Notes under the pieces: generated by a model
Seen by the model: the letters and a program-made list of their open reading frames with translations, nothing else
Databases searched by the model: none
What the model was told of the DNA's origin: nothing
Program-made: the position numbers and the translations under genes
Source of the DNA: an uncultured Granulosicoccaceae bacterium
Lineage (GTDB): Bacteria; Pseudomonadota; Gammaproteobacteria; Granulosicoccales; Granulosicoccaceae
Length of the DNA stretch: 64,000 nt
Direction of reading: 5' to 3'
Assembly: GCA_938035525.1 (NCBI GenBank)
Contig: CALHOI010000036.1
Location: 1 to 64,000, forward strand
In this document: piece by piece, positions 27,497-36,675 of the stretch
Position numbering within the stretch: position 1 is the first letter of the stretch
Layout of the letters: each line of letters begins with the position of its first letter

Positions 27497-30295
27497 TTAT
27501 AGCGCTTCAATTTTCTCAAGCTGTTTTTTCAATTGCGCCAAAGCACCTTCAGCGTCGCTGAGCTTTAATTTTTCGGCATCGACTACTTTAGCCGGTGCTT
27601 TATCGGTAAAGCCTGGGTTACCAAGCTTGGCCGTCAGGCGTTTTACCTCACCTGTTAAGCGATCAATTTCTTTATTGAGTCGCTTTAATTCGGCTTCTTT
27701 ATCAATCAAGCCCGCCATAGGAATCAGCAGCTGCATATGATCGACCAGCGCTATGGCAGAATCTGGCTTATCATCATTTGGGCTTAGTACTTCAATATCG
27801 GCCAGGCGTGCCACAAACGATAGCAGGCTGCGGTGTTCATTTAATTTGGCCACATCATCGCTGTTTGCATCAACGACTTTCAGGTCGAGCTTTTTGCCGG
27901 GGTTGATGTTCATTTCTGAACGTATTTTTCGAACGCCCATGACCACACGCTTTACCCATTCAATGTCGTCCAGTGCCTTTTGGTCAATTTTGTTAGCGTC
28001 ACTTTTAGGGTAGGGTTGCAAAGATATACTGGGGCCGCTTTTGCCAGCCAGAGGCGCAACTTGCTGCCAAAGTTCTTCGGTAATGAACGGCATTATCGGG
28101 TGCGTCAGGCGCAGTGTGGCCTCAAGCACGCGAACCAGCGTTGTGCGCGTTGCGTGCTTTTGCGCATCACTTGCATCACCGGTTAACACCGGTTTGGCTA
28201 ATTCAAGGTACCAGTCGCAGTACTCGTTCCAGACAAACTCGTACATGGCAGTTGAAGCCAAATCAAAGCGGTAGTCAGCTATATGTTCGGCAACGGTAGC
28301 TTCGGTATGCTGTAGTTGACTGATTATCCAACGATCAATGGTGTTGAGCTCAACGCCGGCTTTACTGGCATCGAGCCCTTCGGTGTTCATTAGTACATAT
28401 CGGGTGGCGTTATACAGCTTGTTGCAAAAGTTGCGATAACCTTCAACCCGTTTCATGTCGAAACGAATATCGCGACCATTGGAGGCCAGCGAGGCAAACG
28501 TAAACCGTAACGCATCGGTCCCGTAAGAGGCAATCCCGTCGGGAAAGTCTTTGCGCGTCTGTTTTTCTATTTTAGGGCCGGTGCGATCTTGCATCAGATT
28601 GCTGGTGCGCTTAGTGACCAGGTCTTCAAGTTCGATACCGTCGATGATGTCGAGTGGGTCAAGCACGTTGCCTTTTGACTTAGACATTTTCTGACCGTCG
28701 GTGTCACGCACCAGGCCGTGCATGTATACGTCTTTAAACGGTACTTCGCCATCCATAAAGTAGGTGCCAAACATAATCATGCGGGCAACCCAGAAAAAGA
28801 TGATGTCGTGACCGGTAACCAGAACCGAACCTGGATAAAAGTCGTCGAGTGCTTTGGTTTTTTCGGGCCAGCCCAATGTTGAGAACGGCCACAGGGCAGA
28901 GCTAAACCAGGTATCGAGCACGTCTTCTTCCTGACGCAGTTTGATGTTGTCGTTAAGTGAATATTTTTTGCGCACGGCGGCTTCGTTTTCCGCAACGTAG
29001 ATATTGTCTTGTTCGTCGTACCAGGCAGGTATGCGATGCCCCCACCAGATTTGCCGGCTGATGCACCAGTCCTGAATATTCTCAAGCCATTGGTAATAAG
29101 TGTTGGCATGGTTCTCTGGAACAAAACGCACTTTACCGGTTTTAACCGCAGCAAGCGACGGATCGGTAATCGCGCTCTTGCCGCCAGGCCTGCCATCGGG
29201 TTGTTTGTCGCGGGTTAAATCAACGTACCATTGGTCGGTAAGGTATGGCTCTACCACTGTGCCCGATTTATCACCTCGTGGCACCATGAGCTTGTGCGGA
29301 TCGATTTTGTCGAGCAGGCCAAGTGCTTCTATATCGGCAACCACTTTTTTACGTGCATCGTACCGGTCAAGGCCACGGTACGCTTCGGGCACGTTTTCAT
29401 TGAGCGTGGCACTGATATCAAGAATGTTGATGATATCCAGGTTGTGTCGCTGCCCAATGGCGTAGTCATTGAAATCGTGTGCGGGTGTTATTTTTACGCA
29501 GCCAGAGCCAAACTCAGGATCAACATAATCGTCTGCAATGATGGGTATTTCGCGGCCAACCAAGGGCAGGGTAACCGTTTTACCAATCCATGCAGTGAAG
29601 CGCTCGTCGTCTGGGTGAACGGCAATCGCGGTATCACCCAACATGGTCTCTGGTCTTGTGGTTGCAACAGTGACATGACCGCTACCATCGGTCAGTGGGT
29701 ATTTAAAGTGCCATAGCGAACCGTTTTCTTCGGTTGGTATCACTTCCAGGTCTGACAGGGACGTGTGCATGACCGGATCCCAGTTAACCAGGCGTTTGCC
29801 ACGGTAAATAATGCCGTCGTCGAACAAGCGAATGAACACATGCTGCACCGCATCAGACATTCCCTCGTCCATGGTAAAGCGTTCACGCGACCAATCAGGC
29901 GATGCACCGAGGCGGCGTAGCTGCTTGGTGATGGTGCCGCCGGATTCTTCTTTCCAGCTCCATACACGGTCAATGAATTTTTCGCGGCCTAACGCATGGC
30001 GATCGGTGTTTTCGCGAGCCAGTTGTCGTTCAACCACCATTTGCGTTGCAATGCCGGCATGATCGCAACCCGGTTGCCACAAAGTATTGAAGCCACACAT
30101 TCGGTGATAACGAATCAGGGAGTCCATGATGGTGTCCTGGAACGCGTGCCCCATGTGTAAGGTGCCGGTTACGTTCGGCGGTGGGATCATGATGCAGTAG
30201 GGGTCCCCATCGCCACTGGGTGCGAAATAGCCGTTATCCTCCCAGGTCTGGTACCAACGTTGTTCGATAGACTTGGGGTCGTAGGATTTATCCAT
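27497..30295 (-). CDS. valS: Valyl-tRNA synthetase
   Basis: Class I aminoacyl-tRNA synthetase charging tRNA-Val, with an editing domain that removes mis-charged threonine. The HIGH motif is HMGH at 47-50 ([11 protein letters not shown]), KMSKS is present as QKMSKSKGN, and the anticodon-binding domain plus a C-terminal coiled-coil arm (about residues 865-932) complete it. The 932 aa are near the usual size. It is the last gene of the minus-strand set pepA-holC-X-valS. Confidence 0.98.
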   Translation of the reverse strand: MDKSYDPKSIEQRWYQTWEDNGYFAPSGDGDPYCIMIPPPNVTGTLHMGHAFQDTIMDSLIRYHRMCGFNTLWQPGCDHAGIATQMVVERQLARENTDRHALGREKFIDRVWSWKEESGGTITKQLRRLGASPDWSRERFTMDEGMSDAVQHVFIRLFDDGIIYRGKRLVNWDPVMHTSLSDLEVIPTEENGSLWHFKYPLTDGSGHVTVATTRPETMLGDTAIAVHPDDERFTAWIGKTVTLPLVGREIPIIADDYVDPEFGSGCVKITPAHDFNDYAIGQRHNLDIINILDISATLNENVPEAYRGLDRYDARKKVVADIEALGLLDKIDPHKLMVPRGDKSGTVVEPYLTDQWYVDLTRDKQPDGRPGGKSAITDPSLAAVKTGKVRFVPENHANTYYQWLENIQDWCISRQIWWGHRIPAWYDEQDNIYVAENEAAVRKKYSLNDNIKLRQEEDVLDTWFSSALWPFSTLGWPEKTKALDDFYPGSVLVTGHDIIFFWVARMIMFGTYFMDGEVPFKDVYMHGLVRDTDGQKMSKSKGNVLDPLDIIDGIELEDLVTKRTSNLMQDRTGPKIEKQTRKDFPDGIASYGTDALRFTFASLASNGRDIRFDMKRVEGYRNFCNKLYNATRYVLMNTEGLDASKAGVELNTIDRWIISQLQHTEATVAEHIADYRFDLASTAMYEFVWNEYCDWYLELAKPVLTGDASDAQKHATRTTLVRVLEATLRLTHPIMPFITEELWQQVAPLAGKSGPSISLQPYPKSDANKIDQKALDDIEWVKRVVMGVRKIRSEMNINPGKKLDLKVVDANSDDVAKLNEHRSLLSFVARLADIEVLSPNDDKPDSAIALVDHMQLLIPMAGLIDKEAELKRLNKEIDRLTGEVKRLTAKLGNPGFTDKAPAKVVDAEKLKLSDAEGALAQLKKQLEKIEAL

Positions 30296-30310
30296 GGATG
30301 TGCAGCGGGG

Positions 30311-30682
30311 TCAGGTTTGTTGTTTCAATCGAGTTAGCAGATGTCGAATATCTTTACGCAATTCGACGATATGTCGATCAACGACTTCGTCAATCATAAG
30401 CTCAATTGCATCTGAGCTGTCATCATTGGGCGCATTAATTTCCTCCGAATCACCCATCTTGAGATCCAATTGGCGCTCAGGGCTGGGTTGGGGATCGCCT
30501 TCTTCCTCTTCATTTTCAAGGATGTGGTCGTGTAAGACGAACTTTACCGGGTCGCTTTGCTGCAGCTGTTCCAGCTCGCGCAGCACCTCGCGACCCAGTC
30601 GGCTGCTTTGAATGATGGATTCGTTACCGGATTCGACCACGGCATTGAGTACTGGCACGCTATCGTCTTCTTCGTGTCTCAT
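30311..30682 (-). CDS. Conserved-position acidic protein between holC and valS
   Basis: A 123-aa acidic, probably cytoplasmic protein that I do not recognise. Residues about 60-95 are rich in Asp/Glu (ILENEEEEGDPQP, GDSEEINAPNDDSSD); the ends are predicted helical, the last helix being VDRHIVELRKDIRHLLTRL. Pseudomonas also has a small hypothetical gene between holC and valS, which argues for a real, conserved gene. ATG 30682 is preferred, with an AGAG nearby; an in-frame GTG three codons earlier is possible. It ends 15 bp before valS. Confidence 0.75.
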   Translation of the reverse strand: MRHEEDDSVPVLNAVVESGNESIIQSSRLGREVLRELEQLQQSDPVKFVLHDHILENEEEEGDPQPSPERQLDLKMGDSEEINAPNDDSSDAIELMIDEVVDRHIVELRKDIRHLLTRLKQQT

Positions 30683-30788
30683 GGTTATCACTCTTTAGTT
30701 AGCTTTTGGTCTGTTTCTACCGCCTGTCAAAGGCAAGTATCTGCGGACCTCACTTGAAAAATGACTTAAGTAACCAGTGAGTATAGGA

Positions 30789-31223
30789 CTACATTTTATG
30801 GTGTTGTAGCGGATAACCCCGCTGTTGGTAGAATCGGTAGCGATCGCGGCCACTTTCGCGCACATTTTCGGCCTGATTGACCACCTCAAGTGTGCGTTCG
30901 AAGCGACTAAAAAAAGGTGGCACTGTACTGGCCAAATTGATCAGAACGCGCCTGTCATTGCCTGGTTCGCCCTTTGAAAGATGCACCGGTTCAGAATCTA
31001 CGGTGCTGGCAGCCTCGTTTGGTGCCAGCAGTCGGTGTGGTACAAAGCTGTCGGGCCGAAATTGCCAGAGTTGCTCGTCCAGCTGGGTGAGCAATTCGGC
31101 ATCGTCCGAGTGGATGAACACCGGCTTATCGTGGCGAAAAGCTTTCTCAGCCAGTTTGCAGACAAGCAAGATGCGATTAAGCAGCTCGTTATCGGATAAA
31201 ACATAGAAATCAACGCGTGTCAT
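30789..31223 (-). CDS. holC: DNA polymerase III subunit chi
   Basis: Clamp-loader accessory subunit that links the replicase to single-strand binding protein through psi. The 144 aa open with VDFYVLSDN and contain LVCKLAEKAFRHDKPVFIHSD and the conserved LLAPNEA and VLINLAS segments, typical of HolC. It lies 27 bp after pepA on the same strand. A GGGA precedes the ATG. Confidence 0.94.
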   Translation of the reverse strand: MTRVDFYVLSDNELLNRILLVCKLAEKAFRHDKPVFIHSDDAELLTQLDEQLWQFRPDSFVPHRLLAPNEAASTVDSEPVHLSKGEPGNDRRVLINLASTVPPFFSRFERTLEVVNQAENVRESGRDRYRFYQQRGYPLQHHKM

Positions 31224-31250
31224 TTTAGTTTCCCGCTCATTAGTTTCCGA

Positions 31251-32729
31251 CTAAGCATTCGACAAAACGTATTCCATGAGTAGGGGCACAGGGCGCCCTG
31301 TTGCGCCTTTGGCCGCACCACCGAGCCAGGCCACACCAGCGATGTCCAGGTGTGCCCACTTATAGTTGTTGGCAAAGCGCGATAAAAAACACCCGGCTGT
31401 GATTGCGCCAGCGGGGCTGCCGCCAATGTTACCCATATCAGCAAAGTTTGAATCCAATTGGGATTGGTATTCGTCCCACAGCGGTAATTCCCAGGCTAAG
31501 TCACCTGTTGTTTGTCCTGCTTCGTAAAGTGTGTCTGCTAACTCACTGTCGTTACTCATAATTGCGGAGGACACTTTGCCCAGTGCGACCACACAAGCGC
31601 CGGTTAAGGTAGCAACGTCGATGACGGCTGCAGGTTTATAGCGTTCAACGTAGCTGAGTGAGTCGCACAACACCAACCGACCTTCGGCATCGGTATTGAG
31701 AATTTCAACGGTTTGTCCCGACATGGTGGTAACCACATCACCCGGTCGTGATGCATTGCCATCGGGCATGTTTTCGGCTGCGGCAACCACACCGATGACA
31801 TTGCATTTTGGTGATAGCTCGCTGATGGCTTTCATTGCGCCAAAGACACTGGCAGCACCGCACATATCAAATTTCATTTCGTCCATGGCAGCAGAAGGTT
31901 TGATGGAAATGCCGCCTGTATCAAACGTCACTCCTTTACCCAGCAGCACGGTGGGTTTTTTCTTTGAATCGGTGCCGCGATACTCCATGCAGATGAGCCG
32001 GGCTTCTTGCCTACTACCTTGTGAGACAGACAGAAAAGCGCCCATGCCCAGCTTTTTCATTTGAGCTTCAGTGAGAATTTTGGTTGTCATTTTAGAGTTG
32101 GTTTTGGCCAAAGCCTTCGCTTTATTTGCCAGGTACACCGGTGTGCAAATATTGGGTGCCAGGTTGCCTAAATCTCGAGCCAAGGCCTGACCGTTGGCAA
32201 TAGCGACACCTTGTGCAGCTGCTTTGGCACTGGCTCGTGTCTCAGATTTTGGCACTACGATGATGCATTTTTTCAGTGTGGGTGCAGGCGATTTCTTTGC
32301 AGAATGTAAATCGAATGTGTATTGCGACTGAACCAATGTTTGCGCCAGTGTTTGCACATGCCAGGCCGTGTCGACATTTTTTACCAACACGGATTTTTCT
32401 AAATGGATTATGGCCAGCGAAGACCCGCTGTCTTTTAGGGTCGTTGCAATCGTTTCGCAGTAGGTACGAAATTGCGCTCGTGATGATTTATTAGGTTCGG
32501 CCGCGCCAACCAGCATCACGCGATCACTGGCCACTTTTTTTAATTCGAACAGCATTAGAGCGCTGGCATGCTCGGCCTTTGCATCACCACGCTTTACTGC
32601 CCGGGAAATGGCGTTGTCGCAGCGCTTATTGATATCGGCACAAACACCGGAGATTTTTTTATGCAGTGGAACAACCAGCGTCGCGTTGGTTTGCTTAGCA
32701 GGTGCGGTCGCGGAAACTTTTATATCCAT
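31251..32729 (-). CDS. pepA: Cytosol (leucyl) aminopeptidase
   Basis: M17 two-metal aminopeptidase removing N-terminal residues; in E. coli it also binds DNA to help Xer recombination. The metal-binding core is clear: GKGVTFDTGGISIKP, MKFDMCGAA and the signature NTDAEGRLVL. The N-terminal domain (residues 1-170) is the less conserved regulatory part. The 492 aa are normal. It heads pepA-holC-X-valS and is divergent from lptFG, an order seen in many gammaproteobacteria. Confidence 0.96.
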   Translation of the reverse strand: MDIKVSATAPAKQTNATLVVPLHKKISGVCADINKRCDNAISRAVKRGDAKAEHASALMLFELKKVASDRVMLVGAAEPNKSSRAQFRTYCETIATTLKDSGSSLAIIHLEKSVLVKNVDTAWHVQTLAQTLVQSQYTFDLHSAKKSPAPTLKKCIIVVPKSETRASAKAAAQGVAIANGQALARDLGNLAPNICTPVYLANKAKALAKTNSKMTTKILTEAQMKKLGMGAFLSVSQGSRQEARLICMEYRGTDSKKKPTVLLGKGVTFDTGGISIKPSAAMDEMKFDMCGAASVFGAMKAISELSPKCNVIGVVAAAENMPDGNASRPGDVVTTMSGQTVEILNTDAEGRLVLCDSLSYVERYKPAAVIDVATLTGACVVALGKVSSAIMSNDSELADTLYEAGQTTGDLAWELPLWDEYQSQLDSNFADMGNIGGSPAGAITAGCFLSRFANNYKWAHLDIAGVAWLGGAAKGATGRPVPLLMEYVLSNA

Positions 32730-32867
32730 TATTTAACACTCACGATGTGGTTAGATGCCAATTTTGCCCGTGTTGACTAGTTTAATGTGTCTGAATGTTG
32801 TCGTCACCTAAGCGGCGAGCGATAGGAAGTGCTAGATTCTGATCCAATGGTTTAATTTTTCACACTT

Positions 32868-33968
32868 GTGCGCATACTCGATCGTTATTTGATGAAGGAG
32901 ATGGGGGTGACCTGGATTGCGGTCACTCTGGTGCTTTTGGTCATCATGATAGGCAACGTGCTGGCCCGTGGGCTCAGCAAAGTCACCGATGGTGCAATCT
33001 CTGCCGATGTTTTATTGATACTGGTCGCGGTGCAATCCATCAGCTTGTTGGTCACGCTCATCCCGCTTGGGCTCTATCTGGGTATTCTGTTGGCACACGG
33101 TCGCTTCTATCGAGACAACGAAATGACCGTTATGCAGGCAACTGGCTCTGGCTGGATAGATTTACTGCGACCAACCGCCATTATCGGCATGATTGGCGTG
33201 CTACTCATTGCGGCCTTAACCATATTTGCCTCACCGTGGGCGGCGCGATACGAGCAACTGATAAAGAAAGAATTTCAGGAAAAATCTGCCATCAGCTTGT
33301 TGTCACCGGGTAAATTCATCGAATCCAGTGATGGCAGCACGGTGTTGTTCGTGCGCGGAATCTCGGCTGATAAATCTCAGTTTAACGACGTGTTTATGTA
33401 CCGCAAGCAGGAGAAAGCCCCACCGGTTATCGATACCGCACGCATAGCTTCGTACCAGGTCAATGAGAGTACCGGTGATGAGTTTTTAATATTCAGTGAT
33501 GGTCAAACCAGTATGGGGCAGCCCGGAGATGCTGACTATACGGTCACCGAATTTAAACGCCAGGGAGTATTGCGACCCAAAACCGAGCTCGCTGAACCCC
33601 GATTGCAGCGTCGCAGTAAAACGCTGAAGCAGCTTTGGGCCAGTGACGACCTGGTTGATCGTGCCGAAGTGCAGTGGCGCATTTCCATTCCGTTGGCGGC
33701 ATTGTTACTGGCGCTGTTGGCGGTACCGCTAAGTTATACATCGCCGCGTGAAGGGCGATTCGGTAAAATTGCTATCGCCATACTTATTTATATTCCTTAT
33801 GCAAACTTGTTGGTTCTGGCGCGCAAGTGGATAGCGAACGGAACCATTTCTCCGTGGGTTGGTTTGTGGCCCGTGCATATAGCCGTGTTGTTGTTAGTGA
33901 TTTATCTATTGATTAAGCGCGTTGGCTGGAGTTGGTTTAAAGACTCGCGTAAAGCGGCAGCAACATAG
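32868..33968 (+). CDS. lptF: LPS export permease LptF
   Basis: Inner-membrane half of the LptB2FG ABC transporter that pulls lipopolysaccharide from the inner membrane. The start MRILDRYLMKEM is typical. Six membrane segments are grouped 3+3 around a periplasmic beta-jellyroll domain (about residues 125-265). The coupling region includes RDNEMTVMQATG, which contacts LptB. The start is GTG at 32868. The 366 aa are normal. lptG follows at 12 bp. Confidence 0.95.
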   Translation: MRILDRYLMKEMGVTWIAVTLVLLVIMIGNVLARGLSKVTDGAISADVLLILVAVQSISLLVTLIPLGLYLGILLAHGRFYRDNEMTVMQATGSGWIDLLRPTAIIGMIGVLLIAALTIFASPWAARYEQLIKKEFQEKSAISLLSPGKFIESSDGSTVLFVRGISADKSQFNDVFMYRKQEKAPPVIDTARIASYQVNESTGDEFLIFSDGQTSMGQPGDADYTVTEFKRQGVLRPKTELAEPRLQRRSKTLKQLWASDDLVDRAEVQWRISIPLAALLLALLAVPLSYTSPREGRFGKIAIAILIYIPYANLLVLARKWIANGTISPWVGLWPVHIAVLLLVIYLLIKRVGWSWFKDSRKAAAT

Positions 33969-33980
33969 GGCAACAGCATC

Positions 33981-35096
33981 ATGTTTGGCATTTTAGATCG
34001 ATATATAGGTCGCTCCATTCTCACTACCAGTATGCTGGTGTTACTGACTTTAGTTGCATTGGCTGGGATATTTGGATTTATCAGTGAGTTAGACGATGTT
34101 GGTAAAGGAAATTATTCACTTACCAATGCTGCGCAGTACATCTTTCTCACTTTACCGAGTAAAGCCTACCTGCTATTTGCACCGGCCGTTTTACTCGGTA
34201 GCTTACTCGGGCTCGGCGCTATGGCATCCAACAGCGAATTAACCGTTATGCGCGCAGCTGGTATCTCTAACGGCAGAATCATTCGCGCTGTTTTAATGAC
34301 TGGTGTTGCATTAATGCTGCTAATTGCTTTGTTGGGCGAAACCATCATGCCCAAAGCCGAGCAAATAGCAGAAGAGATACGTTTAACAGCGCTTGAAAAA
34401 CGCTTATCCGTGAAGGGCAGAAACGGTTTATGGATAAAATCAGGTACGCGATACGTCAATATTTCAACGGTAATGCCAGATTTCACCTTGCTCGACGTTC
34501 ACGTTCACGAATTTGATGGTGTTGAACTGCTTAATTCTATTCAGGCGGCTCGCGCGGTTAAATCTGCCGACAACAATTCCAATGATTGGTTGTTGCAAGA
34601 CATAGAAATCACAAAATTCAGTGGTGAAGACGTAAAAACGGAGCGTGTTGATGAGCAGTTGTGGAGTGACATAACAGGCGAAGCTAACACGGGCGCAGCG
34701 TTGCCAAGTTTGGTGAGTGTTGATGTGCTAAAAAGCCTGAAAGGGTCATCTGAAAGCCTTTCAGCCCGAAACTTGTACGATCAAATACAGTATTTAAAAG
34801 ACAATCAACTCGATAGTCGTAACGTCGAACTGGCGTTTTGGTCCAAAATTGCCAGCCCGTTTGCCACTATCGTGATGTTGATGTTGTCGTTGCCGTTTGT
34901 TTTTGCATCCCAACGATCTGGGGGGGCTGGTCAAAAGATTTTTATCGGGATTATGTTGGGTATTGTTTATGTACTTGTTAACAAACTGTTAACGCAATTG
35001 GCTTTAGCAAACGGCATGTCGCCATTGGTTAGCGCGGCATTACCGCTAATATGTTTTCTGGTTGTTGCTATCTTGGGTATACAACGAAGCGCTTAA
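33981..35096 (+). CDS. lptG: LPS export permease LptG
   Basis: Partner of LptF. FGILDRYIGRSIL opens the first membrane helix; NSELTVMRAAGIS is the LptB-coupling helix, and a periplasmic jellyroll (about residues 130-265) lies between two sets of three helices. The 371 aa are normal. AGGG lies upstream of the ATG. LptB, LptC and LptA are not in the window, as usual. Confidence 0.95.
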   Translation: MFGILDRYIGRSILTTSMLVLLTLVALAGIFGFISELDDVGKGNYSLTNAAQYIFLTLPSKAYLLFAPAVLLGSLLGLGAMASNSELTVMRAAGISNGRIIRAVLMTGVALMLLIALLGETIMPKAEQIAEEIRLTALEKRLSVKGRNGLWIKSGTRYVNISTVMPDFTLLDVHVHEFDGVELLNSIQAARAVKSADNNSNDWLLQDIEITKFSGEDVKTERVDEQLWSDITGEANTGAALPSLVSVDVLKSLKGSSESLSARNLYDQIQYLKDNQLDSRNVELAFWSKIASPFATIVMLMLSLPFVFASQRSGGAGQKIFIGIMLGIVYVLVNKLLTQLALANGMSPLVSAALPLICFLVVAILGIQRSA

Positions 35097-35183
35097 CTAA
35101 CGTCTGCGTAGACTTCACTTTATAAACTTAATAAATCGCGAAATAAAGCGATGCATAGGTTTGATTTATTTCTTAAGAAGTAT

Positions 35184-35600
35184 TTATAACTCTTTGTTTT
35201 TAAATATAATTCTTGTTCTCGATAAACTGTCGTGTGGCGCTTTTCCTTGCTTTGAAAGCAATGCCGCAAGCAAGGTAAAACCAAACAGTAAAGTCGCAAT
35301 GACATAGCGCAACAGACACTGTTTATAAGTTAATTGCTCGCTTGTCTCACTGATAACTTGTATTCGCCAGGCTTGCATACCCAATGTTTGTCCCGACTTG
35401 CGCCAAAACCAACTAAAGAACATAAATCCGACTGCGTATAGCAATAGATAAAACAGTGGATTTGTTATGGCTTGACCCTTGTTGAACACCATCGCAATGC
35501 TTGTAACGACGAAAAACACTGCAATCAACAAAAATGTATCGTAAACAAATGCGGCAAGCCGCCGAAAAACAAAAGGCTGTAAAGATGAATTGTTTTGCAT
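35184..35600 (-). CDS. RDD family membrane protein
   Basis: A 138-aa protein with three membrane helices. The RDD motif appears as FVFRRLAAFVYDTFLL near the start, and the conserved SGQTLGMQAWRIQVIS follows helix two. The family is associated with small-ion transport or membrane homeostasis, without a defined role here. ATG 35600 is chosen; an in-frame GTG ten codons earlier would add an atypical stretch. Its DNA is more AT-rich than that of its neighbours. Confidence 0.8.
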   Translation of the reverse strand: MQNNSSLQPFVFRRLAAFVYDTFLLIAVFFVVTSIAMVFNKGQAITNPLFYLLLYAVGFMFFSWFWRKSGQTLGMQAWRIQVISETSEQLTYKQCLLRYVIATLLFGFTLLAALLSKQGKAPHDSLSRTRIIFKNKEL

Positions 35601-36017
35601 GATTATTTTTTGAATATATACCTGAAACACTGTGTATACAGATAAATAATGAAATCCGATAGCTTTGTGGTTTGTATAAAAATGACGGTTTGATTTGTAA
35701 AATCAGTAAGTTCAACTAAATTAATTTTATAAAAAATATAACTTGTAGTTGAAATAAGTATGAACTATGTGGACAATGCGCACCGTAGAAGTTGAAGTTA
35801 TGTTGTTTGCTTGAACTTGAATTTATTCGATTCGCTTGCTTGGATGCATGCAATCAAGTGATTCTAAAATGCTGTTCAACGAATGTATTGATGCGTTGGC
35901 CTGTATTTTGGATGTTAGTACGTAGTCATCTTTATTGACTGCTGAGGAGTCAGGATTTCCAGGCTCCTGATTTTTTGTTTAATTATTTGTTTAACATTCA
36001 TTCGTCAGGAGTTATCC
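35601..36017. other. AT-rich gene-free stretch and leader
   Basis: No convincing reading frame exists in these 417 bp. The left half should hold the promoter of the RDD gene. The right half is the leader of the H1-like gene: a -10-like TAAAAT at 35865-35870 with a poor -35, then a hairpin with T-run at 35950-35976, then AGGAG before ATG 36018. The stretch is clearly more AT-rich than the rest of the window. Confidence 0.6.
35950..35976 (+). terminator. Terminator-like hairpin in the leader of the H1-like gene
   Basis: TCAGGA (35950-35955) pairs with TCCTGA (35965-35970), loop 9 nt, followed by six T. It lies 42 bp before the H1-like start on the same strand. It may end a small RNA or act as an attenuator; the upstream AGTCA/TGACT pair offers another stem. 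Confidence 0.45.
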
Positions 36018-36485
36018 ATGGCTCGAATCAGTAAACCGGCAAAAGCATCACCTGCTAAAGCTGGAAAAAAGAAAGCAGCCCGTAAAAAGGCTGGAAAGAA
36101 GAAGTCAACGGCACGCCGTAAAAAGGCCGCTGGCAAGAAAAAGGCTACTAAGAAGAAAGCCAAGAAAAAAGTAACCAAGAAACGCGCTACCAAGAAAAAG
36201 GCAGCGGGTAAGAAGCGCGCCAAGAAGAAATCGGCGGGCAAAAAACGCGCTAAGAAGAAGTCAGCCGGTAAGAAACGCGCCAAGAAGAAGGCAGCTGGCA
36301 AGAAGCGCGCTAAGAAAAAGGCAGCTGGTAAGAAGCGCGCCAAGAAGAAGGCCGCTGGTAAAAAGCGTGCCAAGAAGAAGGCCGCTGGTAAGAAGCGCGC
36401 TAAGAAGAAGTCAGCTGGAAAGAAGCGTGCCAAGAAGAAGGCCGCTAAAAAGAAGAGTAAGAAGAAACGTTCTAAGAAGAAGTAA
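36018..36485 (+). CDS. Histone H1-like lysine/alanine-rich protein
   Basis: A 155-aa protein made almost only of Lys, Ala, Arg, Gly and Ser, resembling the C-terminal domain of eukaryotic H1 and bacterial H1-like proteins such as AlgP or Chlamydia HctB. It should bind DNA or RNA without sequence specificity and is presumably disordered. Residues 62-141 are eight copies of the 10-mer (A/S)AGKKRAKKK; the 30-bp DNA repeat varies only at silent and few other sites. A good AGGAG stands before the ATG. It is a single gene with a long AT-rich leader. Similar lysine-rich sequence ends RNase R in this window. Confidence 0.85.
   Translation: MARISKPAKASPAKAGKKKAARKKAGKKKSTARRKKAAGKKKATKKKAKKKVTKKRATKKKAAGKKRAKKKSAGKKRAKKKSAGKKRAKKKAAGKKRAKKKAAGKKRAKKKAAGKKRAKKKAAGKKRAKKKSAGKKRAKKKAAKKKSKKKRSKKK
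36201..36440 (+). repeat. 30-bp coding tandem repeat, eight copies
   Basis: Eight in-frame 30-bp units encode (A/S)AGKKRAKKK. Units differ mainly at third codon positions, so the repeat was kept at protein level or expanded some time ago. The copy number is likely to vary between strains. Confidence 0.95.
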
Positions 36486-36497
36486 CTTTTTACTCTC

Positions 36498-36549
36498 GTA
36501 CCTTAGTTTCGGTACAAAACTGGACCATGGCGGCGTTTGCCCGCCGTGG
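36498..36549 (+). terminator. Two stem-loops after the H1-like gene
   Basis: A small hairpin GTACC/GGTAC (36498-36515) is followed by a 9-bp stem at 36525-36533 with 36541-36549 (one G-T pair). A T-run comes about 16 bp later. Probably the 3' end of the H1-like transcript. Confidence 0.45.
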
Positions 36550-36675
36550 TTCGGTTCCACACAGTTTTTTCAACCTATCTCTGCCACACTCCACGCTTCA
36601 AATAATCACGTCTCGGACGCGCACGTCTTAGATGCGCTCGCCTCGCATAAACGCGTCGGCAACGGCGCTTAGTCG

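Noticed and set aside
36005-36433. Minus-strand frame of 142 codons with FFLARFLPAA repeats
   Set aside because: It mirrors the AAGKKRAKKK coding repeat of the H1-like gene and has no independent support.
36201-36440. Regular 30-bp repeats considered as a CRISPR array
   Set aside because: The units are contiguous and in frame, without unique spacers, and no cas genes are near.
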